A DNA stretch of 32,682 bases from Spartobacteria bacterium (GTDB lineage Bacteria; Verrucomicrobiota; Verrucomicrobiia; Chthoniobacterales; UBA10450), in assembly GCA_003169975.1 (NCBI GenBank), contig PNAA01000055.1, positions 1 to 32,682 of the forward strand. Reading direction: 5' to 3'. The position numbers were made by a program, and so were the translations under genes. How positions within the stretch are numbered: position 1 is the first letter of the stretch; every line of letters starts with the position of its first letter. Positions 31,893 to 32,682 of the stretch are shown in pieces. The notes beneath the pieces were generated by a model. It ran no database searches. It was not told the DNA's origin and was given only the letters and a program-made list of their open reading frames with translations.

Positions 31893-32682
<790 letters not shown>

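Overview
The window looks like chromosome from a GC-rich soil-type bacterium. The gene content and order fit Verrucomicrobiota best, possibly the Chthoniobacterales or Spartobacteria side. That placement is an inference from the long IspH, the paired zwf/opcA, the YceD-L32-PlsX-FabH block, the DUF547 and TIGR03118-type proteins, and the many small palindromic intergenic repeats. I could not run a search to confirm it. I see no tRNA, CRISPR array, insertion sequence or prophage gene. The window ends inside a 23S rRNA gene.

Layout. 1-3.4 kb: a frameshifted GNAT acetyltransferase, a DUF1801 protein and an M13 metallopeptidase. 3.4-9 kb: a YkgJ-type cysteine cluster protein, a GNAT enzyme, IspH, a lipoprotein L,D-transpeptidase, a TIGR03118-like secreted propeller protein and a LpxL/HtrB-like acyltransferase. 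9-13.6 kb: a forward set made of a fused phosphatase/serine hydroxymethyltransferase, glucose-6-phosphate dehydrogenase and OpcA. 13.7-18.1 kb: a reverse set with a membrane CBS-like protein, a radical SAM gene broken by three frameshifts, a DUF547 protein and a GT4 glycosyltransferase. 18.2-22.7 kb: a cNMP-binding/PATAN-like regulator coupled to a tiny lipoprotein, then a thioesterase, QueA, a family-4 uracil-DNA glycosylase and a tandem universal stress protein. 22.7-29.5 kb: coaD, yceD, rpmF, plsX, fabH, an adenylate cyclase/TolB-like/TPR protein, tatD and a second L,D-transpeptidase. 29.5-32.7 kb: gmd and rph on the reverse strand, then the start of a 23S rRNA gene with no 16S gene in front of it.

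The most striking signal is not a gene. The non-palindromic word TCGTTAGGC, read on either strand, occurs 17 times exactly in 32.7 kb, where about 0.25 would be expected by chance. Its 8-base core CGTTAGGC occurs 22 times, against about 1 expected. Copies are balanced between strands, fall in all coding phases, sometimes supply stop codons, and once form an inverted pair between two convergent genes. Density, strand balance and the terminator-like pair resemble the DNA uptake sequences of Neisseriaceae and Pasteurellaceae. I know of no such element described for this kind of organism.

Other points of interest are the phosphatase-GlyA fusion, a chain of two coupled 8-codon micro-ORFs made by a 23-base tandem duplication between coaD and yceD, several families of intergenic inverted repeats whose ends supply stop codons, a 23S gene apparently separated from 16S, and two frameshifted genes that are either decaying or carry sequence errors.
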